From Streptomyces beihaiensis (GTDB lineage: Bacteria; Actinomycetota; Actinomycetes; Streptomycetales; Streptomycetaceae): 60,484 nucleotides of DNA. How positions within the stretch are numbered: the stretch's first letter is position 1; every line of letters begins with the position of its first letter. The stretch is from the NCBI RefSeq assembly GCF_026274175.1, contig NZ_JAPHNL010000190.1:1-60484 (forward strand), in the 5' to 3' direction. The notes under the pieces are model-generated. The model saw only the letters and a list, made by a program, of their open reading frames with translations, did no database searches and had not been told where the DNA came from. Position numbers and translations under genes: made by a program. This document shows positions 40,619-49,624 of the stretch, piece by piece.

Positions 40619-41466
40619 TTGTCCCGCAGCGACGCGTTGATCACGTCGACGGTCTCCGCGTCGAGCATGGTCGTGATCTCCGTGTCCAGGGTGCGGCCGA
40701 GCCCGGCGTCGTGCACGGCGGCGCTCACGACGAACAGGACGCCCCCGACGTCGAGCGAATAGGTGCGGAAGAACCACTCCGCGCCCACGCCCGGCGTCCC
40801 GTCGGGCCGGTTGACCCGCACGGGCTTGCCGTCCGGTCCGAAGCCGAACTCGCTGAAGCGGAACTGCATACCCTGCCCGATCGCCTTGCTGTATGCCTCC
40901 TTGAGCGTCCACAGGCGCAGCAGGCTGGGATTGCGCTCCTCGTCGGGCAGCCTCTCCAGATCGCGGCGCTCCTGCGGAGTACAGATGTGCTGGGCCAGTC
41001 CCTTGCGGTACAGCTGCCGGGAGGCGAGTTCGGCGTCCACGCCGATCAGGCCGCGCGAGGTCAGACCGACGAGCAAGAGGTCGTCGGTATGGCTGAGGCT
41101 GATGTCGATCTGGTCGCAGCCGCGCAGCGAGGGGCGCCCGGTGGGGCCGTACGCCAGCTCCACGTCCGACACGTCCGCGCGCAGTGCGGCGGCCGCCGCG
41201 TGTTTGAGCAGGCTTCGCGACGCGGCGTAGCGCTTGCGGATCTCGTCGTGCGCGATGTCGCGGTAGCGCGCCCAGTCCCGTCCGAGCACGGCGCGCAGCG
41301 CCCGCTCGTCGCCCTCGTCGGGGCGCCAGTCGGCGAGGCGGCCGTGCACCAGGGCGCTGCCGTGGTGGCGCAGGTCGGCCCGGACCCGGGCCCAGTCGGC
41401 GCCGGTGGCCGTCACCGCGACGGGCTCGCCGAGCTGGGGACAGGCGGCGCGGCCGGGGAGGATCAC
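40612..41466 (-). CDS. Sfp-type 4'-phosphopantetheinyl transferase
   Basis: A 284-residue protein that activates carrier proteins by transferring the phosphopantetheine arm from CoA. Conserved blocks: RKRYAASRSLLKHAAAAALR, GRPSLRGCDQIDISLSHTDD, then IGVDAELASR (Mg2+-binding Asp/Glu) and RLWTLKEAYSKAIGQGM (the WxxKEA(F/Y) motif). It is the last gene of the operon, overlapping the ACP gene by 4 bp. It presumably modifies the ACP encoded next to it and the ACP domain of the PKS. Confidence 0.92.
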   Translation of the reverse strand: MILPGRAACPQLGEPVAVTATGADWARVRADLRHHGSALVHGRLADWRPDEGDERALRAVLGRDWARYRDIAHDEIRKRYAASRSLLKHAAAAALRADVSDVELAYGPTGRPSLRGCDQIDISLSHTDDLLLVGLTSRGLIGVDAELASRQLYRKGLAQHICTPQERRDLERLPDEERNPSLLRLWTLKEAYSKAIGQGMQFRFSEFGFGPDGKPVRVNRPDGTPGVGAEWFFRTYSLDVGGVLFVVSAAVHDAGLGRTLDTEITTMLDAETVDVINASLRDKA

Positions 41467-41729
41467 CGCTGACCTTCCGCGCCGCCGTCCGGCCCGAGCA
41501 GGGCGTGGATGCGACGGATGGTGCGTGCCTCGAGGAACGCGGGCAGTGCGAGCCGTCGGCCGGTGGCCTGCTCCACGAGCATGATCAGGCGCAGCAGGTT
41601 GACGGAGTCCCAGCCGTGCAGTTCGTCGAGGTCGGTGTCCACGTCCCGCTCCGTCACCTCGACTCCCAGGTCGTCGGTGAACAGCCCCAGGACGTCCGCC
41701 AGTCGCGGATCAGTGCTCAGAAGACTCAT
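41463..41729 (-). CDS. Acyl carrier protein (glyceryl-ACP type)
   Basis: An 88-residue ACP. The phosphopantetheine Ser lies in LHGWDSVNLLRLIMLVE, where GWDSV replaces the usual GxDSL. This form is common in the stand-alone ACPs that pair with FkbH-like proteins. Helix III is RTIRRIHALLG. It overlaps the FkbH gene by 20 bp and the PPTase gene by 4 bp. In tetronate pathways this ACP carries the glyceryl unit; that role is inferred from the neighbours. Confidence 0.88.
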   Translation of the reverse strand: MSLLSTDPRLADVLGLFTDDLGVEVTERDVDTDLDELHGWDSVNLLRLIMLVEQATGRRLALPAFLEARTIRRIHALLGPDGGAEGQR

Positions 41730-43746
41730 GTGTCGCCCCCTCCGTGGCGCGGTCCGTCGTCAGTACCGCCGATGCTGCTGCCCGCACCGCCCTGGCAGCC
41801 GGGTCCCCCAGACGCAGGTCGAGCGTGAGATGCCCGGGCACGGCGGGCAGGTCGGCCAGGTCATGGCGGAAGGTCTGCGTGCCCCGCGCGGCTCCGTGCG
41901 CGGCTCCGTTCGCCCAGAACCCCAGCGAGGGGTAGAAGGCGGCGGCGCGGGCGTTCTTGGGCGTGGGCCGGTAGCGGGCGTGCACCGCGGGCAGCCCGTC
42001 GTCCGCCGCGGCCCGCAGCACCGCGGCGACCACGCCCTGTTCCACACCGCGGGCGAGTACGCGGCAGCTGAGCAGGAAGGTGTCCAGGTGCAGGCCGTCG
42101 CTCGCGCGGCGGGCCAGCAGCGCGCCCACGAGCCCGTTGTCGCCGAAGCGGTCCGTGACGTGCACGGCGAGGACGAGCCGGTCCGGCGCGGCGGCGGCCG
42201 CGGCCACCGTCTGCTCGCTGACGCGCTCCCCGGTGAGGTTGAACTGATTGGTGCGCAAGGAGAGTTGCGCGATACGGGCCCACTCGTCGGGGCGCGGCGG
42301 CGCCAGCTCGACCCGCAGTCCCAGATCGCGCAGATACCTCTCGTACGAGCCGCTGCGCTGCCGCAGCGCGTGGCGGGCGGCCGTGTCGCGGTAGCGCGCG
42401 GTGCGCTCACGGTCGTCGGTGGTCAGGCGGGGCGTGGTGAACCAGCCGTCGGCCAGAAGACGCTCGACGTGCAGTGCGGGTTCGCCGGTCAGCGCCACCA
42501 CGGCGGCCGCGGGCAGTCTCGCGCGGATCAGCGCCCGCTCGGCGGGGGTGTCGTCGGCGAGGACCATGCTCTCGGCTCCGATACCGAGAGCCTCGGCGAC
42601 AGCGGCAAGATGGGTGTCCTTGGGCTCCCAACTGGCTTCCACGCGGACGAAGTCGGCCTCGCGCAGCGTCATGCCGGGGTGCTCGCGCAGCACGTCGAGC
42701 ACGGCGTCCCGCTCGTTCCTGCTGCTGACGGCGAGCAGGACGCCCTGCGCGGCGAGCTGCTTCACCACCCGTTGCAGGGCCGTGTAGGGCTCGCCCCGCA
42801 GGTCCCCTCCGACGGCGATGCCCCGGGGCCCGTCGTCGCCGAGGACGCCGCCCCACAGGGTGTTGTCGAGATCGAGGACGAGGCACTTCTTGGCCATGCC
42901 GCGCCGGGCGCGCACGATGTGGCCGACCTCGCGGGCGTAGGCGGCCAGCAGTCCGACGCCGAAGGGTGCGCGGGCGTAGCGGGTCATCCGGGCGTCGGCG
43001 ACCGGTCCGCCGGCGGCGATCAGCGGGTCGAGGTCGACGACGGCGACGTGCGGCTGGTCACTGGCCAGGCGCAGCAGTCGCGCGTTGAACTCCCGCCATG
43101 TCGCGCCGAGTTCCATGCGCCGACGCTCGTCGACGAGCTGGCGCAGGTGGTCGGTGAGCAGCGGCAGGGTGTTCAGGACCAGGGTGCCGTGGCCCGATGC
43201 GGCGTGGGCGGTGGTGATCGCACGGATCCGGTCGGTGAGGCGGGCGCATGCCTCGGTGACGTCAGCGGGGCCCCAGGGCAGCGGCAGCTCGTCGAAGACG
43301 GCGCCCGCGTCGAGGAGGCACAGCGTCACATCAGCTTCGACGGCGGCGAGTTCGCCTCCGGGTTCGGTCAGATCCCGCAGATAGGCGCCGTACTCGCCGA
43401 TGACGGGGCGGGTGAGCAGTCCGTGCCGGGCCAGTTCGGCGGTGAGCGGAGCGGTCAGCTGGGCAAGGGTGCCGTGCCCGGTGATCACCGCGGTGATCAG
43501 GGGCACGTCGGGATGGCGGGCGAGGACGTCGCCGGTGTCCACGGTGGCGAGGAGATGCCCGCAGGCCGACAGGTCCGCGAGGACGTCGGCGTCGGCCCGG
43601 TCCCCGCTGTCGACGAGTTCGGCGAGCAGCGGCGGCACTGCGGGCCAGTCGGCGGCCAGGCGCCCCTCGGCCCGCAGTGCCCGCAGCCGCTCCAGGGGGC
43701 TGTGCGCGCCCTGTGGGGCCGGGCCGGGGTTGTGCGGTGCGGTCAT
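41710..43746 (-). CDS. FkbH-like HAD protein (glyceryl transferase/phosphatase)
   Basis: A 678-residue protein. The N-terminal ~270 residues resemble the FkbH N-terminal SGNH/HAD-associated domain (VDLDPLIAAGG at about 255). The HAD core has KCLVLDLDNTLWGGVLGDDG (DxDxT nucleophile), then VLLAVSSRNERDAV and ESMVLADDTPAERALIR. The C-terminal ~220 residues are a GNAT-like part (QLSLRTNQFNLTGERVSEQT, HVTDRFGDNGLVGALLARRA). FkbH proteins dephosphorylate 1,3-bisphosphoglycerate and load glyceryl onto an ACP, supplying the C3 unit of tetronates. Confidence 0.9.
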   Translation of the reverse strand: MTAPHNPGPAPQGAHSPLERLRALRAEGRLAADWPAVPPLLAELVDSGDRADADVLADLSACGHLLATVDTGDVLARHPDVPLITAVITGHGTLAQLTAPLTAELARHGLLTRPVIGEYGAYLRDLTEPGGELAAVEADVTLCLLDAGAVFDELPLPWGPADVTEACARLTDRIRAITTAHAASGHGTLVLNTLPLLTDHLRQLVDERRRMELGATWREFNARLLRLASDQPHVAVVDLDPLIAAGGPVADARMTRYARAPFGVGLLAAYAREVGHIVRARRGMAKKCLVLDLDNTLWGGVLGDDGPRGIAVGGDLRGEPYTALQRVVKQLAAQGVLLAVSSRNERDAVLDVLREHPGMTLREADFVRVEASWEPKDTHLAAVAEALGIGAESMVLADDTPAERALIRARLPAAAVVALTGEPALHVERLLADGWFTTPRLTTDDRERTARYRDTAARHALRQRSGSYERYLRDLGLRVELAPPRPDEWARIAQLSLRTNQFNLTGERVSEQTVAAAAAAPDRLVLAVHVTDRFGDNGLVGALLARRASDGLHLDTFLLSCRVLARGVEQGVVAAVLRAAADDGLPAVHARYRPTPKNARAAAFYPSLGFWANGAAHGAARGTQTFRHDLADLPAVPGHLTLDLRLGDPAARAVRAAASAVLTTDRATEGATHESSEH

Positions 43747-44813
43747 GGGCTGGGCTCTCCTTCCGCGTCGCCTGCTGCGGCGAGACCCGAGGGCACCGCC
43801 TTCTCCAGGGCAAGCCCTCCCTTGATCCACTTGCTGGACTCGACGGTGATCGTCACAGCCCGCTCGCCGTGGGCGAGGTGCGGGACAAGCCGGTCGAGCT
43901 GGAGCAGCGGCAGGGCGTTGCCGGTGTTGCCGGTGTCGGCGACGCAGGACACCTCCCGCATCTCGGGCACCCCCAGATGGGCGGTGATCCTGGCGGTCAT
44001 GCGGCCCGACAGCTGGGGCGGCAGCAGGAACTGCACGTCCTCGCGGCTCCAGCCGGTGGTGTCGAGCAGCTCCCAGAGGATCTCGGCGGCCATGGCCGGT
44101 ACGTGGTCCTCGATGGCCTTGTAGTCCTCGCGCAGCATCTGCCGGTGCGGCGCGCGCCGCACCGGGCCGTTCCAGTCGACGATCTGGCCCGGGGCGCGGC
44201 CGAGCCCGACGAAGCGGTGGATGAGACCGCACACCCGTACGGCGTCGTCGAGCGCCTCGTCGGTGACCACGGCCGCTCCCGCTCCGTCACCGAACAGGAC
44301 GTAGTTGACGAGCTCCTCGGTCGGCAGGCTCACGGCGTTGCGTCTGGCGTCCATGAAGCGGGCCGTGACGTCCCCGGCGAGAACGAGTCCGGCGCGGTGC
44401 CCGGCCGCGAGCAGCGAACGGCTCACGTCGAGGGCCTGCACCGCCCCCACACAGCCGGCCTGTAGCTGGTAGGTCGCCAGATGGTCGATGCCGAGGCGGT
44501 CGGCGACGTCGTTGACCGTGGAGGGCAGCAGCTGGTCGGGCGTCGCGGTGGTGAGGATCGCGAAGTCCAGGTCCTGGGCATCGAGTCCGGCCGCGGCAAG
44601 GGCGTGTGCGGCGGCCTCGGCGGCAAGGTCGGACAGGGTGTGGGTGGGCTCTCCGGTGGCCAGGTCCCAGGCGAAGTGCCGGGTGCGGGTGCCGACGAAG
44701 AGGTCGATCCACTCCTCGCTGATGCCGAATGCCTTGCCGAGGGCCGCGTTGTCGACCGGCTGCCCCGGCAGGGCGGCTCCGGTTCCGGCGATGTAGAAGG
44801 GGGTGGCGGTCAT
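43743..44813 (-). CDS. KAS III-like ketosynthase (tetronate-type)
   Basis: A 356-residue thiolase-fold protein. The active-site Cys is in LQAGCVGAVQALDVSR (Cys121), with LFGDGAGAAVV as the conserved Gly block. The region that normally carries the catalytic His reads LLPPQLSGRM (about 264-272), so the His is absent. The Asn region is GNTGNALP (about 295). KAS III homologues in tetronate clusters (RK-682, tetronomycin) join glyceryl-ACP to a beta-ketoacyl thioester and close the ring. ATG 44813 overlaps the PKS stop and its own stop overlaps the FkbH start (4 bp each). Confidence 0.88.
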   Translation of the reverse strand: MTATPFYIAGTGAALPGQPVDNAALGKAFGISEEWIDLFVGTRTRHFAWDLATGEPTHTLSDLAAEAAAHALAAAGLDAQDLDFAILTTATPDQLLPSTVNDVADRLGIDHLATYQLQAGCVGAVQALDVSRSLLAAGHRAGLVLAGDVTARFMDARRNAVSLPTEELVNYVLFGDGAGAAVVTDEALDDAVRVCGLIHRFVGLGRAPGQIVDWNGPVRRAPHRQMLREDYKAIEDHVPAMAAEILWELLDTTGWSREDVQFLLPPQLSGRMTARITAHLGVPEMREVSCVADTGNTGNALPLLQLDRLVPHLAHGERAVTITVESSKWIKGGLALEKAVPSGLAAAGDAEGEPSP

Positions 44814-47785
44814 GTCGCGGCTCCTACGCTGATCCACTCGCCGAGGAACGCGGCGAGTGTGCCGACCGAGCGCAGCTCGGGCAGCAGTTGCGGGACGGTG
44901 ATGCCGTCGGCCTGCGGCAGGCGGTTCTCGATCCGGTCCTTGAGCTGCATGATCATCACTGAGTCGAACCCGAGGTCCTCATAGAATCGGGTGACCGCGG
45001 TGACCTGTTCCGGCGGGTACTTGCCGACCTCGACGACCGCTTCGATGACGGCGTCGAGCACCGGGGAGCGGGCGGTGTCCCCGGACCCCGCGGAGCCTTC
45101 CGCGGCCTGCGTCCCGCTCGCGGGGTCCTCCCGTGCGGCGGTGGCGTCCGCCGCGGGTGGCGCGTCCTGCTCGTGCGGCGCCGTGGACGGCTGTGCGGGG
45201 CTGCGCCAGAAGCGGCTGTCGGTGGAGAACTGGTACGGGACGAGGCGTTCGTGGCGCCGCTGTTCGGGCGGGTACAGGCCGTCCCAGCGCGGCTCCAGTC
45301 CTGAGCGGTACAGCACGGCGAGCGCCTCGGCCAGGTCCCGTACGGTGGCCGCCGTTCCGGGGGCGGGGTGGATGAGCGGGACGCCGTCGGGCAGTTCGGC
45401 GCGGGCCGCGAGCGTGAGGAGCTGAGGCCGGGGGCCGATCTCGACGAGCGCGGTCGGTGCGAGGTCGGCGATCATCGCGGCGAACGCGTCGGCGAAGAGC
45501 ACCGGCTCGACGGCCTGGTCGCGGAAGTAGGCGGCGTCCATCGGCTCGTCGGCGAGCAGGCGGCCGTAGCGGGTGGAGGCGACCGGCACCTCCGGCGCCC
45601 GGTAGGTCAGCCGGGCGGCGGCGTCGGTGAAGCGGTCCAGGGCCGGGGCCATCAGCGGGGAGTGGAAGGCGTGCGAGACGTGCAGGTGGCGCGCCCGCAC
45701 GCCCTGTCCCGCCAGGCGTCGGGCGAGCGCGTCGAGCGCGTCACGCGGGCCGGATACAACGGTGTCGGCGGGCCCGTTGACGGCGGCGACGACCACTCCC
45801 GGCGCGTCCGTGAGCAGGGCGGCGAGCTCACTCGCGGCGGCACCCACCGCCAGCATGCCGCCGCCCGCGGGCAGTTCGTCCATGCAGCGGCCGCGCGCCG
45901 CGACCAGACGGGCCGCGTCCGTGAGGCTCAGGGCGCCCGCGACGGTGGCGGCGGCGATCTCCCCGAGGCTGTGCCCGATGACCACGTCGGGGGCGACGCC
46001 GAGTTCGCCCAGGGTCCCCGCCAGCGCGTACTGGACGGCGAACAGGGCGGGCTGCGCCCAGAGGGTGCGGTGGACGTCCGTGCTGCCGGAGAGGATCAGC
46101 TCCTTGATCGAGATGCCGAGTTCACCCGAGAGTGCGGCGTCGACGGCGTCCAGGTGGCTTCGGTACAGCGGCGACGTCCCGTACAGGCCCGCCGACATGC
46201 CCGGCTCCTGGACGCCCTGTCCGGTGAAGAGGAACCCGATGACCGGCGGGCGCCAGGCGCGGTCGGCGACACCCTCGGCCAGGCGCTCGTCGGCGGCGGC
46301 CGTGCGCAGGGCGGCGGCGAGCTCACCCGTGTCGCGGACGGTGAACGCGGCCCGGTAGGTCAGTCCCGTCTTGACTCGGTTGCTGGACCAGCACAGGGCC
46401 GCGGCGTCCCCGCGCGGGCGGCGCGCGACGGCGTCCGCGTGCGTGAGGAGGTTGCGGCGCAGGCCCCCCGGGGTGTCGGCGGAGACGGTGAACACCCCGC
46501 CGGACGCCGCACCGCCCCGCCGGACGGGGGCGCGCCGCACCCGCGGGGCGCTGGCGAGGACGGCGTGCGCGTTGGTGCCGCCCATGCCGAAGCTGCTGAC
46601 GGCGGCCACGGACGGCCCGGCCTCCAGGCGCAGCGGGGACTTGAGAAGCCTCAGGCCCCGTTCGGCCAGCTTGAGCCGGGGGTTCTCCCGCGTCGCGAAG
46701 CGGCTCGCTGGCACGATCCGGTGGTGCAGCGCGAGCGCCACCTTGATGAGGCCGGCGATACCGGCGGCGCCCTCGGTGTGGCCGAGGTTGCCCTTCACCG
46801 AGCCGATGGCGCACGGCTGTTCCCGGGGTACGGCGTGCACCTCGCCGAGCGCGGCGCACTCGATGATGTCGCCGAGCACCGTGCCGGTGCCGTGCGCCTC
46901 GATGAACCGCACCTGATCGGGGGTGACGCCCGCCCTGCGGTACGCGGCGGCGATCACCTCCCGTTGCGACCACCGGCTGGGGGCGGTCACGCCGTTGCTG
47001 CGGCCGTCCTGGTTGACGGCGGTCCCCTTGATCACGGCGTAGACGCGCTGTTTGTCGGCGAGCGCGTCCGCGAGACGGCGCAGCACCACCACGCCGACCC
47101 CGTCGCTGCGCACGATGCCGTCGGCGTCGGCGCTGAACGGCTTGCACCGGCCGTCGGGCGCGGCCAGGCCCATCTGCCGGTAGACGAGACCGAGCGCCGG
47201 GGTGAGCACGAGGTTGGCGCCCGCGGCGAGCACGGTGTCGCACTCGCCCGACAGCAGGGAGGCGACCGCCAGGTGCACGGCCACCAGCGACGAGGAGCAG
47301 GCGGTGTCCACCGCGAGGCTCGGGCCCTTGAGGTCGAGGTGATAGGAGATGCGGTTCGCCGCCATGCCGGTGGCGCTGCCCGAGCCGAGCTGCGGGCTGA
47401 CCCGAGCGTAGTTGCCCATGTGCAGCTGCGCCCACTCGCTGCTCATGGTGCCGACGAACACCCCGGTGTCGCTGCCGGCCAGCGTCCCCGGTGCGCGCCC
47501 CGAGTCCTCAAGGGCCCGCCAGGCGCTCTGCAGCAGCAGGCGCTGCTGCGGGTCCATGGCGGCCGCCTCGCGCGGCGGCACGGAGAAGAAGGCGTGGTCG
47601 AAGACATCGGGGTCGGCGAGGAAACCGCCCTGGACGCGGCCGTCGAAGCCGGGGCCCTGCCAGCGCCGGCGGGGCAGCGGGCCGATCGCGTCGCCGCCGC
47701 GCATCAGCAGGTCCCAGTACGCGTCGACTCCGGTCGCGGTCGCGAAGGCGCAGTCGAGTCCGACGACGGCGACGGCGCCGGTCAT
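44810..47785 (-). CDS. Type I polyketide synthase, KS-AT-ACP
   Basis: A 991-residue single module. KS (1-425): Cys163 in DTACSSSLVAVHL, His298 in EAHGTGT, His336 in GNLGHTEGAAG. AT (about 515-800): Ser606 in GHSLGE, and HAFH at 705-708, the signature for malonyl-CoA. After an Ala/Pro-rich linker, ACP (about 900-985) has DLGFDSVMIMQL. No KR, DH, ER or TE is present, so the module should perform one malonyl extension and leave a beta-ketoacyl-ACP. Its start overlaps a 26-residue ORF. The substrate probably comes from the FAAL. Confidence 0.95.
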   Translation of the reverse strand: MTGAVAVVGLDCAFATATGVDAYWDLLMRGGDAIGPLPRRRWQGPGFDGRVQGGFLADPDVFDHAFFSVPPREAAAMDPQQRLLLQSAWRALEDSGRAPGTLAGSDTGVFVGTMSSEWAQLHMGNYARVSPQLGSGSATGMAANRISYHLDLKGPSLAVDTACSSSLVAVHLAVASLLSGECDTVLAAGANLVLTPALGLVYRQMGLAAPDGRCKPFSADADGIVRSDGVGVVVLRRLADALADKQRVYAVIKGTAVNQDGRSNGVTAPSRWSQREVIAAAYRRAGVTPDQVRFIEAHGTGTVLGDIIECAALGEVHAVPREQPCAIGSVKGNLGHTEGAAGIAGLIKVALALHHRIVPASRFATRENPRLKLAERGLRLLKSPLRLEAGPSVAAVSSFGMGGTNAHAVLASAPRVRRAPVRRGGAASGGVFTVSADTPGGLRRNLLTHADAVARRPRGDAAALCWSSNRVKTGLTYRAAFTVRDTGELAAALRTAAADERLAEGVADRAWRPPVIGFLFTGQGVQEPGMSAGLYGTSPLYRSHLDAVDAALSGELGISIKELILSGSTDVHRTLWAQPALFAVQYALAGTLGELGVAPDVVIGHSLGEIAAATVAGALSLTDAARLVAARGRCMDELPAGGGMLAVGAAASELAALLTDAPGVVVAAVNGPADTVVSGPRDALDALARRLAGQGVRARHLHVSHAFHSPLMAPALDRFTDAAARLTYRAPEVPVASTRYGRLLADEPMDAAYFRDQAVEPVLFADAFAAMIADLAPTALVEIGPRPQLLTLAARAELPDGVPLIHPAPGTAATVRDLAEALAVLYRSGLEPRWDGLYPPEQRRHERLVPYQFSTDSRFWRSPAQPSTAPHEQDAPPAADATAAREDPASGTQAAEGSAGSGDTARSPVLDAVIEAVVEVGKYPPEQVTAVTRFYEDLGFDSVMIMQLKDRIENRLPQADGITVPQLLPELRSVGTLAAFLGEWISVGAAT

Positions 47786-47862
47786 GAGTGCCCGGCCCCT
47801 TGGCGGGCCCCGGGGCGAGGCCGACTGGCTGCCGCAGGGCGCGGCGGGTCGAGCTGTGCCAT
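47782..47862 (-). CDS. 26-aa leader ORF coupled to the PKS
   Basis: ATG 47862 has AAGGAG 8 nt upstream. It encodes a Pro/Arg/Ala-rich peptide beginning MAQLDPPRPAAASRPRP, and its TGA overlaps the PKS ATG (ATGA). The PKS itself has no separate Shine-Dalgarno, so ribosomes reach it through this ORF. It is a translational leader or a docking-type peptide; the composition argues against a folded protein. Confidence 0.5.
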   Translation of the reverse strand: MAQLDPPRPAAASRPRPGARQGAGHS

Positions 47863-47887
47863 GAGTGCGACTCCTTGGGTGTGCGGT

Positions 47888-49624
47888 TCAGTGCGGCAGC
47901 GGGGTGTTGTAGAGGTCGAAGCCGTGCCCGTCCCCGAAGCGGGCGAGGACCTCCTGGTGGACGCGGGCGGCCAGCTGGGGCGGCAGGTCGACGTCCCTGA
48001 TGCCCAGGCGCTCCGCGATGCGGTGCAGCGCGCACGCCGCCCACGCCGGGTCGGCGAGGAACGGGTCGCGCAGCCCGTCGCTGGCACGCCACACGCCGAG
48101 CACCGCGGCGGCGGCGAGGACGAGGACGTATCGGTCGGTGAGGGCGAACCACGCCGTGGTCCGCGCGCCCGGCGCGCCCGGCGGCTGAAGGGCGAGCACC
48201 CGGCCCCGCAGATCGCGCAGTTCGGCCACGAACCGTTGGGCGAGCGCCCGCAGGGTCCGCTCCCCCACGGAACCGCCCGGCAGCGACGCGGCCGTGGCGA
48301 GCAGGGAGGCGCTGAGGCTGTCCCGGCCGCCGGCCGTGGCCAGCGCCCCGTACGAGAAGGGGGGCAGCGGCTCCGCGGGTCTGAACAGCGCCGCGGGCGC
48401 CTCCTCGCTCTTGAACCAGGAGGTGCGGGCCAGCGTGGTGAGCTGCGGGATGATCGTGGTCTGGCAGGCGACGGTGCCCGCGTGGCCGAGGCTGATGATC
48501 GGCACGTCCCGCACGATCTTCTGGAACACGCCGACGGTGCCGTCGCGGGCGTACAGCTGGGAGCCGAGCACGGTGGCCAGGTCGTAGGTGGTGTCCCGAA
48601 GGACCTTCGGCAGGAGCGACTTGATGGCCGCCGAGTACACACTGGTCTCGGTGGGCAGCAGGTGCAGCGCCCGTGTGGCGACCACCGCGAGGCTGTCGTA
48701 CAGGAGCAGGTTGACGAACGCCTTGGTGAGCGTGGTGGCGGTGTTCTGCGGGTCGGCGGCGGCACCCGGGGCACGGGTCCGCTCGACGAGGACGGCGGTG
48801 CGCAGGCTGCTGTCGACGGCGGCCAGCACCAGGGCCGCCATCAGGGTCCGGCTGAGCTGGAAGGAGCGCTCCGCGGTGACGACGCCGCCGCCGGGCGGAC
48901 CGAGGAGCGCTTCGCGGGGCACCGGGCAGTCCGTGAAGCGCGCCCCGGCCCAGAAGTAGCCGCGCAGTCCCACGGAGTCCGCGGGCGGGCGGCGGGTGAT
49001 CCGGAAGCGGTCGGCGGGCAGCCCGCGAGGGTCGAGAAGGACCGTGGACAGCCCGTCGCCGTCCGGCGCGCCGCGGCCGAACAGCACGAGTGCGTCGGCC
49101 CGCTGGAGATTGTTGATGACGGGTTTCGCGCCGGTGATCCTCAGCTCCCTGTCGCCCGCGGCGAGCCGCACCTGGCTGCGGACGAAGTCGTTGGTGTGCG
49201 CGGTCTCGTGCTGCGCCATGGCCGCCTTGGAGCCGGTCAGCAGCAGCCGTGCCAGCCGGCGCTGCTGGTCGGGGGTGCCCCGCATCCACACGTCGGAGGC
49301 GGCCATGAACGTCGTCATGCCGTACCCCATGCCAAGGCCCACGTCGCGACGCCAGACGGGGCGCATCACGCGCAGCAGGGACTCGCAGGAGTCGAAGCGG
49401 CCGCCGAGCGCGCGGGGCACGAACTCGGCGTTCATGCCGAAGGAGTCGAGGACGTCCTCGGCTCCCTCGCACACGGTGGCGGCCCGGTCGGCGGCGAGCA
49501 GTCTGCGGTGGCCGGCGGGGTTGGCCCTGTCGGCCGGGTCGCCGAGCATCCGCTCGACGGTGGCGGCCCGGCGGCCCGCCGCCTGCGCTTCGAGCGGCGC
49601 CGTCGAAAGCAGGGCCTGGCTCAC
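47888..49624 (-). CDS. Acyl-CoA/acyl-ACP dehydrogenase-like protein
   Basis: A 578-residue protein with the three-part ACAD fold, longer than the usual 380. The N-terminal helical region contains FGMNAEFVPRALGGRFDSCE. The middle beta-domain shows AMAQHETAHTNDFVRSQVRL and RITGAKPVINNLQRADALVL. The C-terminal FAD/helix bundle has QLSRTLMAALVLAAVDSS and SVYSAAIKSLLPKVLRDTTY, plus about 180 extra residues. A catalytic base could not be assigned by eye. Overlap with the FAAL gene (GTGA) suggests it desaturates the FAAL-activated chain. The exact step is inferred. Confidence 0.85.
   Translation of the reverse strand: MSQALLSTAPLEAQAAGRRAATVERMLGDPADRANPAGHRRLLAADRAATVCEGAEDVLDSFGMNAEFVPRALGGRFDSCESLLRVMRPVWRRDVGLGMGYGMTTFMAASDVWMRGTPDQQRRLARLLLTGSKAAMAQHETAHTNDFVRSQVRLAAGDRELRITGAKPVINNLQRADALVLFGRGAPDGDGLSTVLLDPRGLPADRFRITRRPPADSVGLRGYFWAGARFTDCPVPREALLGPPGGGVVTAERSFQLSRTLMAALVLAAVDSSLRTAVLVERTRAPGAAADPQNTATTLTKAFVNLLLYDSLAVVATRALHLLPTETSVYSAAIKSLLPKVLRDTTYDLATVLGSQLYARDGTVGVFQKIVRDVPIISLGHAGTVACQTTIIPQLTTLARTSWFKSEEAPAALFRPAEPLPPFSYGALATAGGRDSLSASLLATAASLPGGSVGERTLRALAQRFVAELRDLRGRVLALQPPGAPGARTTAWFALTDRYVLVLAAAAVLGVWRASDGLRDPFLADPAWAACALHRIAERLGIRDVDLPPQLAARVHQEVLARFGDGHGFDLYNTPLPH

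Noticed and set aside
40475-40912. 145-codon minus frame across the PPTase 3' end
   Set aside because: Out of frame with the PPTase and made of translated 12-bp repeats (SGV repeats).
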